The notes: generated from the sequence alone by a model not told the origin. DNA of 64,000 bases from Geobacillus sp. 46C-IIa (GCF_014679505.1 NZ_CP061474.1:1456001-1520000); one strand, 5' to 3'; shown: positions 36,533-47,918, numbered from the stretch's first letter. Made by a program: numbers and translations.

Positions 36533-38179
36533 ATGGTGTTAAAAAAGGTTTTTGCCACTTTAACAGCAACCGTGCTGACAGCTGGAATGCTTGCAGGATG
36601 TACAGACAACGAATCCGCTTCATCAGGCGGCTCTAGCGAGTCGAAAGATGGAAAAGTGACTATTACCACCGTGCGTACGCTAAAAGATGATACAAAATTT
36701 CGAGACGGGGAAGACCTTAATAACAACCCGATTACACGGTGGTCGGAAAAAGAGTTAGGCATCAAATGGGAAACGCTTTGGACTGTTCCAAATGATGAAC
36801 AATACAACAACAAAATTCGTTTGGCTTTATCATCAGGGCAAAAGCTGCCTGACGTATTTAAAGTGTCGGATGGGCAATTAATCAACGATTTAATCCGTTC
36901 TGGAAAAGTCATGCCAGTTGATGAAGCCATTGAGAAATATGCATCACCCAGATTAAAAGAGATTTACGAGCAATTTCCGGAAGCGTTTTATCCTGCTACG
37001 GTCGATGGGAAACGTTACGGGATTCCACGGTTCTCTGGAGGAAATGGCTCTGACTCCTTGCTTTGGATTCGAAAAGACTGGCTCGACAAGTTAGGACTCC
37101 AGCCGCCAAAAACCATTGAAGATCTTGAAAAAATTATGGATGCGTTTGTGAACAAAGACCCGGATGGAAACGGAAAAAAGGATACGATCGGCTTAACGTT
37201 GGCCAGCAAAAATGGTTTGGCGACATGGCTTGCTGATGGCAGCTTTATTTTCGGTGCTTACGGCAATTATGTGCCTGGTTCATGGTCAAAAGGGGAAAAT
37301 GGTTCTTTGGTCTATGGTTCTGTTCAACCGTCTATGAAAAAGGCTCTGGAAAAATTGAACGAATGGTATAAAAAGGGGTACTTGGATAAAGAAGTAGGTA
37401 TTTTAGATGAACAAACTGCAATTGAAAGCTTTGTTGCTGGGAAGTCCGGGATTATTTCTGCTCCGCCTTGGGCAGCTGGCTGGCCGATCACGGATGCACT
37501 GAAAAATAATCCAGGAGCTGTAGTTGAGCCGTATCCGCTACCGAGCGGTCCGGACGGAAAAATTGGTCGGCGCGGTGAAGGTCTTATTACAGGTATGTTC
37601 TTGTTCAGTAAAGATTTTAAACATATGGATAAGTTTTTTGAATACTTAGATGCTATTTATGGCTACATTTACAATGATTCGACATATTTCGAGTATGGAT
37701 TAGCTGAAGGTTATGATTATGTCATGAAAGATGGGAAGCCTGTTTATGATGCCGATCAGATTCCTGGAGGAAAAATTGATCCAGGAAAGTATTTTATCAC
37801 AGAAGATATCCCGACTGTTCCGTATATGCTTTATGAATTAGCAGAAGAATTGTATACAACAAAACGTGATGCTAAGAATGCGTATGAATATACAAAAATC
37901 GTTTCTCAAGGAGAGCCTTACATGAAAGCGGCAACGATTGTTAATCAGCAAAACCAATACCGCATCGAAAATGAATTTACTGGACCGCCAACAAAAACGA
38001 TGCAAAAACGTTCTGAATTCTTGACGAAAATGGAGCGGGAGACGTTTGCTAATATTATTTATGGTCGGGCGCCGTTCAGTGCATTTGATGACTTTGTGAA
38101 AAAATGGGAAGAATCTGGCGGTAAAGAGATTACAAAAGAAGTAAATGAATGGTATCAAGCGGTGAAAGGAGAAAAATAA
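36533..38179 (+). CDS. aguE: aldouronic-acid (glucuronoxylo-oligosaccharide) ABC transporter lipoprotein
   Basis: 548 aa binding protein of the LplA type. The signal peptide with lipobox MLAGCTDN places Cys near residue 24 and a Ser/Gly linker follows. ATG 36533 (or GTG 36536) has GGAGGGA (36524-36530) directly upstream. The same frame is open back to 36383, but that stretch covers the cre site and lacks family character. It is the first gene of the operon with alpha-glucuronidase, which supports uptake of methylglucuronosyl-xylotriose-like ligands, the role recalled for T-6 AguE. No ATPase gene in the operon. Confidence 0.88.
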   Translation: MVLKKVFATLTATVLTAGMLAGCTDNESASSGGSSESKDGKVTITTVRTLKDDTKFRDGEDLNNNPITRWSEKELGIKWETLWTVPNDEQYNNKIRLALSSGQKLPDVFKVSDGQLINDLIRSGKVMPVDEAIEKYASPRLKEIYEQFPEAFYPATVDGKRYGIPRFSGGNGSDSLLWIRKDWLDKLGLQPPKTIEDLEKIMDAFVNKDPDGNGKKDTIGLTLASKNGLATWLADGSFIFGAYGNYVPGSWSKGENGSLVYGSVQPSMKKALEKLNEWYKKGYLDKEVGILDEQTAIESFVAGKSGIISAPPWAAGWPITDALKNNPGAVVEPYPLPSGPDGKIGRRGEGLITGMFLFSKDFKHMDKFFEYLDAIYGYIYNDSTYFEYGLAEGYDYVMKDGKPVYDADQIPGGKIDPGKYFITEDIPTVPYMLYELAEELYTTKRDAKNAYEYTKIVSQGEPYMKAATIVNQQNQYRIENEFTGPPTKTMQKRSEFLTKMERETFANIIYGRAPFSAFDDFVKKWEESGGKEITKEVNEWYQAVKGEK

Positions 38180-38195
38180 AGGAGCATGATATGAC

Positions 38196-38244
38196 GGTGC
38201 GGACATGGTTGGCATAATCCATTATGGCAATCGATGTCTGCACC
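38196..38244 (+). other. stem-loop between aguE and aguF
   Basis: GGTGCGGACAT (38196-38206) pairs with ATGTCTGCACC (38234-38244, one G-U pair), and the inner CATAAT/ATTATG arms continue the stem. No T-tract. It starts 17 bases after the aguE stop. Confidence 0.6.
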
Positions 38245-38304
38245 TATCTTTCTTAACTTGCTTTGGAAGAGCGCGTTGGGACGAGGAGAAAGGGGGAGGA
38301 AATC

Positions 38305-39255
38305 ATGCAGCCGACAGTCGATCTAAAACGGCAAACAACGGCGGTTGGAACGAGGAAACAGTGGAAGGTGAGAGGAACATGGCAACTGCATACGATGTTG
38401 CTTCCAGCCCTTGTTATTGTATTCATTTTTCAGTATATTCCGATGTTCGGATTAGTGATGGCATTTCAAGATTATGAGCCGTGGCTTGGTTTTTTGCATT
38501 CACCTTGGGTCGGTCTTGAACATTTTAAAACGATGTTTGAATATGAAGATGCTCGCCAAGTCATATGGAATACCCTTGTTATTTCCACTTTGAAAATTAT
38601 TTTTAATCTCGCTGTACCGCTTGCGTTCGCTTTATTACTCAATGAAATATATGTAATGAAGTTTAAGCGGACTGTCCAGACGATCGTTTATTTGCCTCAT
38701 TTTTTGTCTTGGGTCATCTTAGGTGGTATTTTGATTGATATGCTTTCCCCTGAAGGAGGCATAGTAAATCGCATACTGACAGCTGTATTTGGCATTGAGC
38801 CGATTTTCTTTCTTGGAGATAATGAGTGGTTTCGCACAGTTGTTGTCGTGACCGATGTTTGGAAAGAATGTGGGTTTAATACGATTGTGTTTTTAGCTGC
38901 TCTGACTTCCATCAATCCATCGTTGTATGAAGCCGCAATTGTTGATGGTGCAAATCGCTGGCAGCAAACCATTTACATTACATTGCCTTCCATGTTGCCG
39001 ATTGTTATCGTTGTTGGGACATTATCGTTGGGAAATATTTTAAATGCTGGATTTGACCAAATTTTAAACTTGTATAACCCACTCGTTTACAAAACGGGTG
39101 ATATTATCGACACATACGTTTACCGGGTCGGTCTTCTAAACGGGGATTTTAGCTATGCGACAGCGGTTGGATTATTTAAATCGATCATCAGCTTTATTTT
39201 AGTAGTGACGGGATATCGTCTTGCTTATAAGTATGCCAACTATAAAATCTTTTAA
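38305..39255 (+). CDS. aguF: aldouronic-acid ABC transporter permease 1 (LplB-like)
   Basis: 316 aa, about six membrane helices. The LplB-type EAA loop is INPSLYEAAIVDGANRWQQTIYITLPSM. ATG 38305 has GGGGGAGG nine bases upstream; longer in-frame starts lie in the hairpin region. Works with AguE and AguG. Confidence 0.87.
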   Translation: MQPTVDLKRQTTAVGTRKQWKVRGTWQLHTMLLPALVIVFIFQYIPMFGLVMAFQDYEPWLGFLHSPWVGLEHFKTMFEYEDARQVIWNTLVISTLKIIFNLAVPLAFALLLNEIYVMKFKRTVQTIVYLPHFLSWVILGGILIDMLSPEGGIVNRILTAVFGIEPIFFLGDNEWFRTVVVVTDVWKECGFNTIVFLAALTSINPSLYEAAIVDGANRWQQTIYITLPSMLPIVIVVGTLSLGNILNAGFDQILNLYNPLVYKTGDIIDTYVYRVGLLNGDFSYATAVGLFKSIISFILVVTGYRLAYKYANYKIF

Positions 39256-39269
39256 GGGAGGGGAGGCAT

Positions 39270-40160
39270 ATGTATCATCATTATCAAAAAAGCTTGTCCT
39301 ACAAAATATTTACTATGTTTAACTATACCTTTTTAACGGTTGCTGCTTTGCTTTGTATTTTGCCACTGATTCATATTTTAGCTGTTTCTTTTAGCGGCAG
39401 TGCGGCAGCAACGGCCAACCTTGTCGGGCTTTGGCCAATCGATTTTACGCTTGATGCGTATGAAAAAACGATTGGAAACGAAAACTTTTTGCGCTCTCTT
39501 TGGAATTCGTTTTTACGTGTCGTATTAGGGACGGTCATTTCTATGGCAGTTATGTTGTGTGCCGCCTATCCGTTATCCAAAAGTGACAAGGCATTTCGCG
39601 GACGAAAAATGTATATGTGGTTTTTCGTTTTTACGATGCTGTTCCATGGTGGACTTGTTCCGACCTATATGGTTGTGACAAAGCTTGGGTTGACTGATAC
39701 GATTTGGGCGCTCATTTTGCCGTCCGCGGTCAGTTCGTTCAACTTAATCTTGCTTGTGAACTTTTTCCGTACTTCAGTGCCTAAATCGCTTGAGGAAGCT
39801 GCTTTGATGGACGGAGCAAATCACTTCACGATTTTTTGGAAAATTTATTTGCCGATTTCTGTTCCAGCGATTGCGACGATTTCGCTTTTTACGATGGTAT
39901 TCCATTGGAATTCATGGTTTGACGGGATGATTTATATGTCCGATGTTAAGCATTATCCGTTGTCGACTTTCTTGCAAACGATTATTGTCCAACAAGACTT
40001 TACCAAAATGAGTGTTGACGCAGAAACGTTGCAAAATTTGTCTGAACGGACGGTAAAAGCGGCGCAAATTTTTATTGCTGCGTTGCCGATGCTGATCGTT
40101 TATCCGTTTGTGCAAAAGTTTTTCGTCAAAGGGATTGTCTTAGGGGCAGAAAAGGAATAA
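39270..40160 (+). CDS. aguG: aldouronic-acid ABC transporter permease 2 (LplC-like)
   Basis: 296 aa, LplC/MalG-type permease with an EAA loop [27 protein letters not shown] and the C-terminal pattern [24 protein letters not shown] that is typical of LplC proteins. RBS GGGAGGGG precedes ATG 39270. The alpha-glucuronidase gene starts 14 bases after it. Confidence 0.88.
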   Translation: MYHHYQKSLSYKIFTMFNYTFLTVAALLCILPLIHILAVSFSGSAAATANLVGLWPIDFTLDAYEKTIGNENFLRSLWNSFLRVVLGTVISMAVMLCAAYPLSKSDKAFRGRKMYMWFFVFTMLFHGGLVPTYMVVTKLGLTDTIWALILPSAVSSFNLILLVNFFRTSVPKSLEEAALMDGANHFTIFWKIYLPISVPAIATISLFTMVFHWNSWFDGMIYMSDVKHYPLSTFLQTIIVQQDFTKMSVDAETLQNLSERTVKAAQIFIAALPMLIVYPFVQKFFVKGIVLGAEKE

Positions 40161-40174
40161 GAGGGGGAGTGAAC

Positions 40175-42229
40175 ATGGTAACGGAATACGAACCTTGCTG
40201 GCTAAGATATGTGAAAAATGATAAGTATGAAGATAATCAATCGTTGTTTACAACGATCGTAGCAAAAGGAGAGTCTCCGATCTTCGGTGCTGCAGTCGAA
40301 GAGTTACGAACTGGCATCACATCGATGTTTGGTTGTGAGCCGCAAGTGGTGCGGGAGGCGAAACAAACAAGCTTCATTTGGCTTGGGACATTTGACGATG
40401 AGGAGTTGAAACATCAATCGTGCGACAGTGAAAGGGCAACGATTATTCATCCAGAAGGATATGTCATCCGATCCGACGTCCGTGATGAGCAATCACCTAT
40501 CTACATCGTTGGGCGGACAGACAAAGGTGTCTTGTATGCGGTGTTTCATTTCCTCCGTCTATTGCAAATGAAAGAGAATGTGGACGATTTATCGATCGTC
40601 GAGCAGCCAGGCAATAAATTGCGCATGATCAATCATTGGGACAACATGGACGGCAGCATTGAACGCGGATATGCAGGACGGTCCATTTTCTTTACCGATG
40701 GTCAGTTTGTGAAACAAAAACAGAGGATCAAAGATTACGCGCGATTGCTTGCTTCTGTAGGTGTTAACGCCATTTCGATCAATAATGTGAACGTTCACCA
40801 GCTAGAGACAAAATTAATTACGGAAGAGTGGCTGCCAGAAGTGGCGCAAGTGGCCGATATTTTTCGGATGTATGGCATCAAATTGTTTTTGAGCATTAAC
40901 TATGCCAGCCCTATAGAAATTGGAGGGCTTTCGACCGCGGATCCGCTTGATCGGGATGTACAGCGGTGGTGGAAGGAGACGGCGGCGCGGATTTACCGTT
41001 ACATCCCTGATTTTGGCGGCTTCGTAGTTAAGGCCGATTCCGAGTTTCGACCCGGCCCCTTCACCTATGGACGCAATCATGCGGAAGGGGCCAATATGTT
41101 GGCAGAGGCGTTGGCGCCGTTTGGCGGCCTCGTTGTTTGGAGATGTTTTGTTTATAACTGTCAGCAAGATTGGCGTGACCGGACAACGGACCGGGCGAAA
41201 GCGGCATATGATCATTTTCAGCCGTTGGATGGGCAGTTTCATGAGAATGTCATCTTGCAAATTAAAAACGGTCCAATGGATTTTCAAGTAAGGGAGCCGG
41301 TTTCTCCGTTATTCGGAGCCATGCCGAAAACGAATCAAATTCTCGAAGTGCAAATCACTCAAGAATATACTGGTCAACAAAAGCATTTATGCTATCTCGT
41401 TCCACAATGGAAAGAGGTGCTGGAATTTGATACGTATGCGAAAGGAAAAGGCTCAGAAGTGAAGAAGGTGATTGACGGCTCCCTATTTGCGTATCGATAT
41501 AGCGGGATGGTCGGGGTGTCAAATGTTGGTGATGATCCGAACTGGACCGGGCATACATTGGCGCAAGCCAACTTATACGGGTTTGGGCGACTTGCTTGGA
41601 ATCCGGATTTGTCGACCGAAGAGATTACGAATGAATGGATTGTGCAAACGTTTGGGGATGATCCGCAAGTGGTCGGACAGATCAGCCAAATGTTGTTGCA
41701 CTCGTGGCGAATTTACGAAAGTTATACCGCTCCGCTCGGTGTTGGCTGGATGGTGAATCCGGGGCACCATTATGGACCGAATGTGGACGGATATGAATAC
41801 TCACACTGGGGAACGTACCACTATGCTGACCGTGATGGAATCGGAGTAGACCGGACGGTTGCCACGGGTACAGGGTATACGGCGCAATACTTTCCAGAAA
41901 ATGCGGCGATGTATGAGTCACTCGACACTTGTCCGGATGAGCTGCTTTTGTTTTTCCATCACGTTCCGTACACGCATCGGCTGCACTCTGGAGAAACAGT
42001 CATTCAACATATTTACAATACACATTTTGAAGGAGTTGAGCAGGCGGAACAGTTAAAGAAATGTTGGGAACAGCTCGAGGGGAAAATGGATGCAAAACGG
42101 TATCATGATGTGTTGGAACGGTTGACGATGCAAGTGGAACATGCCAAGGAGTGGCGCGATGTCATTAATACGTATTTTTATCGAAAGTCAGGGATCGATG
42201 ATCAATATGGCCGGAAAATTTATCGATAA
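40175..42229 (+). CDS. aguA: GH67 alpha-glucuronidase
   Basis: 684 aa. Removes 4-O-methyl-glucuronic acid from the non-reducing-end xylose of short xylo-oligosaccharides, in the cytoplasm (no signal peptide). By alignment with the characterised T-6 enzyme, the acid is Glu290 ([13 protein letters not shown]), and the base pair of acidic residues is Asp369 (NGPMDF) and Glu397 (QITQEYTG). Other family blocks: [21 protein letters not shown] and [24 protein letters not shown] 40175 follows GGGGGAG (40163-40169); GTG 40169 lies inside it. The released sugar feeds uxaC, uxuB and uxuA downstream. Confidence 0.94.
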   Translation: MVTEYEPCWLRYVKNDKYEDNQSLFTTIVAKGESPIFGAAVEELRTGITSMFGCEPQVVREAKQTSFIWLGTFDDEELKHQSCDSERATIIHPEGYVIRSDVRDEQSPIYIVGRTDKGVLYAVFHFLRLLQMKENVDDLSIVEQPGNKLRMINHWDNMDGSIERGYAGRSIFFTDGQFVKQKQRIKDYARLLASVGVNAISINNVNVHQLETKLITEEWLPEVAQVADIFRMYGIKLFLSINYASPIEIGGLSTADPLDRDVQRWWKETAARIYRYIPDFGGFVVKADSEFRPGPFTYGRNHAEGANMLAEALAPFGGLVVWRCFVYNCQQDWRDRTTDRAKAAYDHFQPLDGQFHENVILQIKNGPMDFQVREPVSPLFGAMPKTNQILEVQITQEYTGQQKHLCYLVPQWKEVLEFDTYAKGKGSEVKKVIDGSLFAYRYSGMVGVSNVGDDPNWTGHTLAQANLYGFGRLAWNPDLSTEEITNEWIVQTFGDDPQVVGQISQMLLHSWRIYESYTAPLGVGWMVNPGHHYGPNVDGYEYSHWGTYHYADRDGIGVDRTVATGTGYTAQYFPENAAMYESLDTCPDELLLFFHHVPYTHRLHSGETVIQHIYNTHFEGVEQAEQLKKCWEQLEGKMDAKRYHDVLERLTMQVEHAKEWRDVINTYFYRKSGIDDQYGRKIYR

Positions 42230-42244
42230 ATGGGGGAGAGAATC

Positions 42245-43759
42245 ATGAAAGTGATCTACGTGCCAGCCAACGGGAAAGAGCAGTTTAAAAAGAACTGGAA
42301 ATTTTGCATTGGCACTGGCCGGCTTGGCCTTGCTTTGCAAAAAGAGTATCTCGATCATTTAAAGCTCGTGCAAGAGAAGATCGGATTTCAATACATCCGT
42401 GGTCACGGTTTGCTTTCTGATGATGTCGGAATTTACCGGGAAGTCGAAATCGACGGGGAAATGAGGCCGTTTTATAACTTTACGTATATCGATCGAATTC
42501 TCGATTCGTATTTAGCTTTGAACATTCGTCCATTTGTTGAGCTCGGATTTATGCCCTATGCGCTTGCGTCAGGAGACCAAACCGTTTTTTATTGGAAAGG
42601 CAATGTTACCCCGCCAAAAGATTATGACAAATGGCAAGATCTCATTGTAGCAGTCGTTTCCCATTTTATAGAGCGGTATGGGATTGAGGAAGTACGGACA
42701 TGGCCGTTTGAAGTATGGAACGAGCCTAATTTGGTAAACTTTTGGAAGGATGCGGATAAGGAAGAGTATTTCAAGCTTTATGAAATAACAGCGAGAGCGG
42801 TAAAAAGCGTCGATCCACATCTGCAAGTAGGAGGACCGGCCATTTGTGGAGGAAGCGATGAATGGATTACCGACTTTCTTTGCTTCTGCGCTGAACGGAA
42901 AGTGCCAGTGGATTTTGTCAGCCGACATGCCTATACGTCGAAAGCCCCGCATAAGAAAACGTTTGAGTATTACTATCAAGAGCTAGAGCCGCCTGAAGAT
43001 ATGCTAGAGCAATTCAAAGCGGTGCGCGAGCTGATTCGCCAGTCTCCTTTTCCGCATTTGCCGTTGCATATTACGGAATATAATACGTCATACAGTCCGA
43101 TCAACCCGATTCATGACACCGCGCTCAATGCTGCATACATCGCTCGCATTTTGAGCGAAGGGGGAGATTACGTTGACTCGTTTTCGTATTGGACGTTTAG
43201 CGATGTGTTTGAGGAGATGGATGTGCCGAAAGCATTATTTCACGGCGGATTCGGTTTAGTGGCGCTTCATTCGATTCCAAAACCAACCTTTCATGCATTC
43301 ACGTTCTTTCAAGCTCTCGGTGAAGAGTTGCTTTATCGCGATTCGAAGATGATCGTGACAAAGCGAAAAGACGGGTCGATCGCTGCTGTGCTATGGAACT
43401 TGGTAATGGAGAAAGGGGAGGAATGGATCGAAGAGACGCAGCTAGTCATTCCCGTTCCATTTTCCGTAGCGTTTGTCAAACAACAAACGGTGAATGAACA
43501 GTACGGAAACCCTTGGAGGGTCTGGAAGCAGATGGGGCGGCCTCGCTTTCCAAACCGACAAGCAGTGAAAACGTTGCGACAAGTCGCGCGTCCTCATGTC
43601 TCGACAGAGCAAAAAAAGGCAAAGGGTGGCATGATTCACTTATCTATCGCCCTATCCAAAAATGAAGTGACGTTAATCGAGATTGAACAGGTTCGCGATG
43701 AAACAAGCACCTATGTCGGTTTAGATGATAGTGAAATGACAGCGTACTCTTCCGAATAA
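42245..43759 (+). CDS. xynB1: GH39 beta-xylosidase
   Basis: 504 aa, the length of the characterised T-6 enzyme XynB1. Retaining beta-xylosidase acting on xylo-oligosaccharides. Acid/base Glu160 ([11 protein letters not shown]) and nucleophile Glu278 ([10 protein letters not shown]) fall on the known numbers. No signal peptide. ATG 42245 has GGGGGAGAG upstream, while ATG 42230 directly follows the aguA stop and has no site. Confidence 0.94.
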   Translation: MKVIYVPANGKEQFKKNWKFCIGTGRLGLALQKEYLDHLKLVQEKIGFQYIRGHGLLSDDVGIYREVEIDGEMRPFYNFTYIDRILDSYLALNIRPFVELGFMPYALASGDQTVFYWKGNVTPPKDYDKWQDLIVAVVSHFIERYGIEEVRTWPFEVWNEPNLVNFWKDADKEEYFKLYEITARAVKSVDPHLQVGGPAICGGSDEWITDFLCFCAERKVPVDFVSRHAYTSKAPHKKTFEYYYQELEPPEDMLEQFKAVRELIRQSPFPHLPLHITEYNTSYSPINPIHDTALNAAYIARILSEGGDYVDSFSYWTFSDVFEEMDVPKALFHGGFGLVALHSIPKPTFHAFTFFQALGEELLYRDSKMIVTKRKDGSIAAVLWNLVMEKGEEWIEETQLVIPVPFSVAFVKQQTVNEQYGNPWRVWKQMGRPRFPNRQAVKTLRQVARPHVSTEQKKAKGGMIHLSIALSKNEVTLIEIEQVRDETSTYVGLDDSEMTAYSSE

Positions 43760-43788
43760 TATACAAATCGTTGCAATGGAGGGATCAG

Positions 43789-44736
43789 ATGGACGTCGTC
43801 ACGATGGGGGAATCGATGGCCGTATTTACACCGGCAAGCGTTGGATTCATGAGGCAGGAGGTCACTTTTACAAGACGAATCGGAGGTGCGGAATCGAATG
43901 TGGCTGTCGGTCTTGCTCGCTTAGGTCATCGCGTCGGTTGGATCAGCAAAGTGGGGGACGATGAGTTCGGGAAAGCGATTTTGGCTTTCTTGCAAGGTGA
44001 AGGGGTGGATGTCAGCCGGGTGAAAACGGATCCGAAAGCCCCGACGGGTATTTACTTTAAGGAAAAAAGGCGTCCGGGCGATACGAGGGTGTATTACTAT
44101 CGCCAAGGATCGGCGGCAAGCCGGTTAACCCCTAATGATTTGGATGAGGAATATATCGCTAAGGCGAAGTATTTGCATATTACCGGAATTACTCCGGCGC
44201 TTAGCAGGGATTGTTATGAAACGATTGTTGCGGCCATGGCTCGCCGCCACGGAGTGAACATTGTCTTTGACCCGAATGTACGGTTGAAACTGTGGCCTAA
44301 AGTGGAGAAAGCGCGAGAAGTGCTTCTTCAGCTCGCCGCCCGAGCGGATATCATTCTCCCTGGAGCTGCCGAAGCTGCGTTTTTGCTTGGCGACCAATCG
44401 GTGGAAGAGTGGGGAAAACAGCTGTTGACTGCGGGTGCATCTCTTGTGGTCATCAAGTTAGGGGCCAGTGGGGCGCATTATTTTACGAACACCTACCATG
44501 AATATGTGCCAGGGTTCCCTGTGGGACAGATGGTGGATCCTGTTGGCGCGGGGGATGGATTTGCGGCTGGTTTGTTATCAGGATTGCTTGATGGTCTTCA
44601 CTTGACCGAAGCGGTTCAACGGGCGAATGCCGTTGGAGCACTTGCAACGATGGTTGAAGGAGATGCGGAGGGCATGCCTGAACGGGATGAGGTAGAACGA
44701 TTAATGGGACAACAAGGGGAAGATGTGACTCGGTAG
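43789..44736 (+). CDS. kdgK: 2-keto-3-deoxygluconate kinase
   Basis: 315 aa PfkB-family kinase: GGAESNVAVGLARLG near the start and DPVGAGDGFAAGLLSG with the catalytic Asp near the end. Phosphorylates 2-keto-3-deoxygluconate made by UxuA to KDPG. ATG 43789 follows GGAGGG (43778-43783) at 5 bases; a TTG at 43771 is less likely. kdgA begins 23 bases downstream. Confidence 0.92.
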   Translation: MDVVTMGESMAVFTPASVGFMRQEVTFTRRIGGAESNVAVGLARLGHRVGWISKVGDDEFGKAILAFLQGEGVDVSRVKTDPKAPTGIYFKEKRRPGDTRVYYYRQGSAASRLTPNDLDEEYIAKAKYLHITGITPALSRDCYETIVAAMARRHGVNIVFDPNVRLKLWPKVEKAREVLLQLAARADIILPGAAEAAFLLGDQSVEEWGKQLLTAGASLVVIKLGASGAHYFTNTYHEYVPGFPVGQMVDPVGAGDGFAAGLLSGLLDGLHLTEAVQRANAVGALATMVEGDAEGMPERDEVERLMGQQGEDVTR

Positions 44737-44759
44737 GAGTGAAGGAGGAGCAAATCTCG

Positions 44760-45434
44760 ATGAATGCATTGGCAATGATCAAAGACATCGGCATCGTTCC
44801 TGTGGTTCGCGGCGCGACACCAGATCGGATTCTTCGGATCGCTTCTGCGCTGCAACGAGGAGGGATTCCGATTCTGGAAATTACGATGGAAACCGATCGA
44901 GCGCTCGAGGCTCTAGAAAGAGCGGTGTACAAATGCAAGGATATGGTCATCGGTGCAGGAACGGTGCTGGACGCCGAAACAGCTTGGCGGGCCATTGCTG
45001 CTGGGGCGCAATTTATCGTCTCCCCCTCTCTCACGATTGACGTTATAGAGGTTGCAAAGCAACACCACCTTGCCATGATTGCTGGCGGATTAACCCCAAC
45101 TGAAATCGTCACGGCCTTTCAACATGGTGCTGATATGGTAAAAGTGTTCCCTGCCCATGTGTTTGGACCGAGTTATATTCGCAGCTTGAAAGAGCCGCTT
45201 TCCCATATTCCCTTGATAGCCACAGGGGGAATCCAGTTCAAAACGGTTGTAGAGTATATCAAAGCGGGAGTGGATGCTGTGGGGGTCGGAAATGCGTTGG
45301 TCACCCCTAGGGACGGCGTAAGCGAAGGGCAATGGGAAGAAATGGCCGTCCGCGCTGCCCAGTGGGTTTCGGTGGTGCAGACAGAAAGAAGAAAGAACGC
45401 CAAAGGAGGAAGCAGCGGGAAATTTGGCAGGTAA
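44760..45434 (+). CDS. kdgA: KDPG / KHG aldolase
   Basis: 224 aa class I aldolase. Splits KDPG into pyruvate and glyceraldehyde-3-phosphate. Motifs: PVVRGATPDRILRIASAL, ILEITMETDRAL (catalytic Glu), VIGAGTVLD, and the Schiff-base lysine in DMVKVFPAHVFGPSYIRSLK. ATG 44760 has AAGGAGGAG (44742-44750) upstream; GTG 44739 is inside kdgK's trailer and rejected. Confidence 0.93.
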   Translation: MNALAMIKDIGIVPVVRGATPDRILRIASALQRGGIPILEITMETDRALEALERAVYKCKDMVIGAGTVLDAETAWRAIAAGAQFIVSPSLTIDVIEVAKQHHLAMIAGGLTPTEIVTAFQHGADMVKVFPAHVFGPSYIRSLKEPLSHIPLIATGGIQFKTVVEYIKAGVDAVGVGNALVTPRDGVSEGQWEEMAVRAAQWVSVVQTERRKNAKGGSSGKFGR

Positions 45435-45476
45435 TTATTTTTTTACTAAAATAGACGAAAAATACAATCACAAATT

Positions 45477-45504
45477 TTGTCTATCACTGACATACTAGTA
45501 TATT
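45477..45504 (+). promoter_or_regulatory. candidate internal promoter of uxuR with operator ATACTAGTAT
   Basis: -35-like TTGTCT (45477-45482), 16-base spacer, -10-like TATATT (45499-45504). The palindrome ATACTAGTAT (45492-45501) overlaps the -10. Since this exact 10-mer is also at the aguE promoter, autoregulation by UxuR is likely. Confidence 0.55.
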
Positions 45505-45527
45505 GTATCAAAAAGGGGAATGAAGAG

Positions 45528-46226
45528 ATGATTTTTACTGCCCAACAAAGTCAACAGATTAAAAGTTCGATTAGAGGATCAGCCCGCGATCAGTTGTATG
45601 AAATGCTAAAGGAAAAAATTTTGCGTCTCGAGCTCGAACCGGGCACGAAAATTTCAGAAAAAGAAATCGCTGAACAACTGCATATTAGCCGCACTCCGGT
45701 CAGAGAGGCGTTTTTAAAGTTGGCGCAAGAAGAATTGCTTGATATCATTCCTCAAAGCGGAACCATTGTGTCTCGCATCAATTTGGAACACGTTGAAGAA
45801 GGCAGGTTTATTCGGGAAATTGTTGAAAAGGAAGTGGCGGCTCTGGCGTGTCAAACGTTTCGCCAAGACCAGTTGTTCGAGTTGGAAAAAAACATTGCGA
45901 TGCAAGAGCTATGCGCCGAGAAAGGAAATTCTCTCGAGTTGTTTGAACTTGACGAGCGATTTCACCAACTCATTTATGATGGTTGTCGGATGTCGCGTTC
46001 ATGGAAGATGGTCCAAAGTCTCAACGGACATTTTAATCGTTTGCGTGTGCTTCGGTTGTCCGCGAATTTGGATTGGAGCATTATTATTTCTCATCATAAA
46101 CAAATTTACCGTCTGATTGCGGATAAAGAGGTGGAAAAAGTGCGACAGGTAATGGAGGAGCATTTGCGTCTTGTCGAGATTGAAAAAGACGTGCTGAAAA
46201 GGCAATACCCTCATTATTTTGTCTAA
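45528..46226 (+). CDS. uxuR: GntR-family (FadR/FCD) repressor of the glucuronate genes
   Basis: 232 aa. The N-terminal winged helix (about residues 18-85) has the GntR signature LRLELEPGTKISEKEIAEQLHISRTPVREAFLKLAQ (shown in parts across 28-62). The C-terminal FCD ligand-binding domain follows. ATG 45528 has AAGGGGAATG upstream. It sits mid-operon between kdgA and uxaC, and three CTAG-centred palindromes in this operon are its probable targets. The inducer is probably a glucuronate-derived metabolite. Confidence 0.85.
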   Translation: MIFTAQQSQQIKSSIRGSARDQLYEMLKEKILRLELEPGTKISEKEIAEQLHISRTPVREAFLKLAQEELLDIIPQSGTIVSRINLEHVEEGRFIREIVEKEVAALACQTFRQDQLFELEKNIAMQELCAEKGNSLELFELDERFHQLIYDGCRMSRSWKMVQSLNGHFNRLRVLRLSANLDWSIIISHHKQIYRLIADKEVEKVRQVMEEHLRLVEIEKDVLKRQYPHYFV

Positions 46227-46308
46227 AAGGCTGATGAAAAACCGTTGTTTCCCTTGAACGATGGGTGAACGCGTGCAGCGAAGGACCGATGATACAGGAT
46301 TTTTCTAT

Positions 46309-46338
46309 TTGAGAAACGATGCTGGGAAGCGGCATACT
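46309..46338 (+). promoter_or_regulatory. weak candidate promoter upstream of uxaC
   Basis: -35 TTGAGA (46309-46314), 18-base spacer, -10 CATACT (46333-46338) in the 270-base gap between uxuR and uxaC. No operator or terminator is seen in that gap. Confidence 0.3.
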
Positions 46339-46495
46339 CCCTTAAACTAAACCATTGGCGTTAGAACAAAGCAGTTTCATCTGACTGCCAACAACAGGAT
46401 GTTCCTTGCGTGAGAACGATCGATATGGCCGCTTCTTATCTTGATTGATAGAAAACGATGTCGAGGATATGGGGACAGGAAGGAGGAACGGATTC

Positions 46496-47899
46496 TTGGC
46501 AGCATTTATTCACGACCATTTTCTGCTGCAAAACAAACATGCCAAAGTGTTGTATCATGACTATGCGCAATCGTTGCCGATCATTGATTATCATTGCCAT
46601 TTAAGTGCGAAGGAGATTGCCGAGAACCGACGATTTCACGACATGACAGAGCTTTGGCTCGAGGGAGATCATTACAAATGGCGAGCGATGCGCGCGCTCG
46701 GAGTGGAAGAAAAATACATTACCGGAAGCGCTTCGGCTGAGGAGAAATTTCAAGCATGGGCGAAAACGGTGCCGTATTGCATCGGAAACCCGCTTTATCA
46801 TTGGACGCATTTAGAATTAAAACGCTATTTCCAAGTTGATGCCTTGCTCAGCGAGCGAACGTGGAAGGACATATGGAATCATTGCAACGAGTTGCTCCAG
46901 CAAGAAGGGTATTCGGTCCGTTCTTTCATTCTTCAATCGAATGTGGAATGGATCGGAACAACGGATGATCCACTCGATGACCTAATGGATCATCAAAAGA
47001 TCGCCCAAGACCCGTCGTTTTCGGTTAAAGTTGTGCCATCATTTCGGCCTGATGCTGTGTTCGAAATTAACCGTTCGTCCTTCTTAGATTACGTAAGCAA
47101 GTTAGGGGAAGCGGCCGGGCTGTCGATCGACGATTATGGCCAGCTATTGCAGGCACTCGAAAACCGGATTCACTATTTTCATGATTTAGGTTGTCGGATA
47201 GCGGATCACGGTCTCGAATCGATGCCGTACGCTGAATGCACCTTGGATGAGGCGAGTGCCATTTTTCAAAAAAGAAAAGAGGGGTTTGCTCTCAGCCAAG
47301 AAGAGAAAGAAAAATATCAAACGTTCACGTTGTGTTTCTTAGCCCGTTTATATCATTCTCTTGGTTGGGTGATGCAGCTGCATATAGGCTCGATTCGGAA
47401 TACAAACCAAAAGCGGTTTCAACAGTTGGGGCCGAATACAGGATACGATTCAATTAACGACTTTTTCCTGGCCCGGCCGTTAAATGCTTTTCTGAATCGA
47501 TTGGAATATGAAGGGCAGTTGCCGAAAACGATTTTGTATACATTAAACCCTGCTTACAACTATATTGTCGCATCAGCGATTGGCAACTTTCCCGCAGAAG
47601 GAATAAAGGGGAAAGTTCAATTTGGGGCAGCTTGGTGGTTTAACGACCATCAGGATGGCATTATTCGCCATCTTCGTGATCTAGCGAATGTCGGCATATT
47701 CAGCGCATTTGTTGGGATGTTGACCGACTCAAGAAGTTTCCTATCTTATGTGCGCCATGAATATTTTCGCCGGATTTTATGCAATGAGATCGGGGCTTGG
47801 ATTGAAAAAGGGGAAGTTCCGCAAGATTACGATTTTTTAGGAAAAATAGTTCAAGACATTTGTTATTTCAACGCGAAACAATACTTTGATTTGGTGTGA
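46496..47899 (+). CDS. uxaC: glucuronate (uronate) isomerase
   Basis: 467 aa, the family's usual length with this start. Converts D-glucuronate to D-fructuronate. Start is TTG 46496: AAGGAGGA (46480-46487) is 8 bases upstream and the protein then begins [14 protein letters not shown] as in homologues. Metal-binding and active-site blocks: [70 protein letters not shown]. The longer frame to 46445 is not family-like. Confidence 0.92.
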   Translation: MAAFIHDHFLLQNKHAKVLYHDYAQSLPIIDYHCHLSAKEIAENRRFHDMTELWLEGDHYKWRAMRALGVEEKYITGSASAEEKFQAWAKTVPYCIGNPLYHWTHLELKRYFQVDALLSERTWKDIWNHCNELLQQEGYSVRSFILQSNVEWIGTTDDPLDDLMDHQKIAQDPSFSVKVVPSFRPDAVFEINRSSFLDYVSKLGEAAGLSIDDYGQLLQALENRIHYFHDLGCRIADHGLESMPYAECTLDEASAIFQKRKEGFALSQEEKEKYQTFTLCFLARLYHSLGWVMQLHIGSIRNTNQKRFQQLGPNTGYDSINDFFLARPLNAFLNRLEYEGQLPKTILYTLNPAYNYIVASAIGNFPAEGIKGKVQFGAAWWFNDHQDGIIRHLRDLANVGIFSAFVGMLTDSRSFLSYVRHEYFRRILCNEIGAWIEKGEVPQDYDFLGKIVQDICYFNAKQYFDLV

Positions 47900-47918
47900 A
47901 TGGGGGATCAAACGTGTC

